Positions 63,604 through 64,000 of a stretch of 64,000 bases of DNA are shown in pieces. The notes beneath the pieces were generated by a model. It did not search any database. It saw only the letters and a program-made list of their open reading frames with translations, and was not told where the DNA came from. The number at the start of each line of letters is the position of its first letter. Position 1 is the first letter of the stretch. Origin of the DNA: Comamonadaceae bacterium (lineage in GTDB: Bacteria; Pseudomonadota; Gammaproteobacteria; Burkholderiales; Burkholderiaceae_C); assembly GCA_027490925.1 (NCBI GenBank), contig JAIXXF010000038.1:62001-126000 (forward strand). The letters are read 5' to 3'. The position numbers and the translations under genes were made by a program.

Positions 63604-63664
63604 TCTCGACGGCCTGAAGCCGACCGCGCCGAAGCGCCTGGCCCAGCCACCGCAGAATCTCACA

Positions 63665-63711
63665 CCCGCCACGGCGGGCACGCCACTGGCCAGCCTTTGC
63701 TGGCCAGTGGC
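63665..63711 (+). other. Tandem hairpins before the SRPBCC-family gene
   Basis: CCCGCC/GGCGGG (63665-63678) is followed by a perfect 13-bp stem, GCCACTGGCCAGC with GCTGGCCAGTGGC, around a 4-base loop (63682-63711). No U-run follows. It may be a Rho-independent-like stop without a tail for the upstream gene, or a leader structure of the next gene, which starts 41 bases later. Confidence 0.5.
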
Positions 63712-63751
63712 ACAATGAAATCGCAACTTCGACAACACAACAGGAGACAAC

Positions 63752-64000
63752 ATGGCGATCACCGTCGACGTGGACATGGGTTATGAATTCAGCGTGAAAG
63801 CCAAGGCGGCCGATGTGTTCGCGGTGCTGTCCGACGTGCCGACCTCCGCTGGGTTTTTCCCCAAGGTCAAACAACTCAGCGACCTGGGAGACGGCGTGTA
63901 CCAGTGGGAGATGGAAAAAGTGGGCAATGCCCAAGTCGGTCTGCAGACGGTGTACGCCAGCAAGTACGTCACCGACAAGGCCAAAGGCCTGGTCCAGTGG
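63752..64000 (+). CDS. SRPBCC-family protein (polyketide cyclase-like), 3' truncated by the window
   Basis: The first 83 codons of a gene that runs past the window. Translation begins MAITVDVDMGYEFSVKAKAAD, then VFAVLSDVPTSAGFFP, the pattern of the START/SRPBCC lipid-binding fold used by small coenzyme Q- or lipid-handling proteins. AGGAGA lies four bases before the ATG. The specific role cannot be told from this part. Confidence 0.7.
   Translation, partial: MAITVDVDMGYEFSVKAKAADVFAVLSDVPTSAGFFPKVKQLSDLGDGVYQWEMEKVGNAQVGLQTVYASKYVTDKAKGLVQW

Overview
The window is a 64-kb piece of a GC-rich (visibly well above 60% G+C) betaproteobacterial chromosome. Gene order and protein sequences point to the family Comamonadaceae: rpsO-pnp-quinone oxidoreductase-tpiA-secG-tRNA-Leu-nuoABCDEFGHIJKLMN followed by DUF2818, NUDIX and DUF1178 genes, plus an nrt/nir/nas operon and MsbA-, Anbu- and PXPV-type genes. 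The genus cannot be fixed from the sequence alone. I see no insertion sequence, prophage, integron, CRISPR array or replication origin; almost everything reads as ordinary housekeeping and nutrient-assimilation DNA with coding density near 90%.

Layout. 1-1095: 3' part of an ABC exporter. 1121-22075, all on the minus strand: an energy and housekeeping block, transcribed from rpsO (ribosomal S15) through pnp, a quinone oxidoreductase, tpiA, secG, a tRNA-Leu(GAG), the 14-gene NADH dehydrogenase I operon, DUF2818, a NUDIX hydrolase and DUF1178. 22564-23625: tsaD. 23722-35349: a nitrate/nitrite assimilation cluster on the plus strand: nasT (ANTAR antiterminator), a structured leader, nrtABC transporter, nirBD siroheme nitrite reductase, nasA nitrate reductase, a YbiB/TrpD2 protein and cobA (first committed step to siroheme). 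The genes from nrtB to cobA are tightly packed and several overlap by ATGA, so they are likely one transcript.

35468-42964: mixed housekeeping genes (YhiN-type flavoprotein, rpsU, yqeY, pmbA, yjgA, mog, cysE, trmJ, suhB). 43138-45108: a lipoprotein SGNH hydrolase and an OmpW-type porin. 45230-50532: mutS, an Anbu-type proteasome-like protease, an alpha/beta hydrolase and uppP. 50719-64000: secreted or envelope proteins (subtilase, DUF3455, PXPV-repeat protein, acyltransferase), glnS, an atypical catalase-family protein, DUF3297, ylqF, a DUF1439-like protein, panE, several hypothetical secreted proteins, a 48-aa conserved small protein, a phasin-like helical protein and the start of an SRPBCC-domain protein.

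The most informative non-coding feature is the nas leader (24507-24657). It holds a near-consensus sigma-54 -24/-12 element, a hairpin whose hexaloop has A at position 1 and G at position 4 as in ANTAR-protein targets, and then a strong U-tailed terminator just before nrtA. It lies directly downstream of the gene for an ANTAR protein. Other points worth a second look are a catalase-family lipoprotein in which the distal heme histidine is replaced by glycine, with a 29-bp palindrome in its upstream region; an Anbu protease outside its usual gene set; an 18-bp AT-rich mini-repeat found once between genes and apparently twice inside coding regions; and several strong 5'-leader hairpins. I found no clearly new multigene system.
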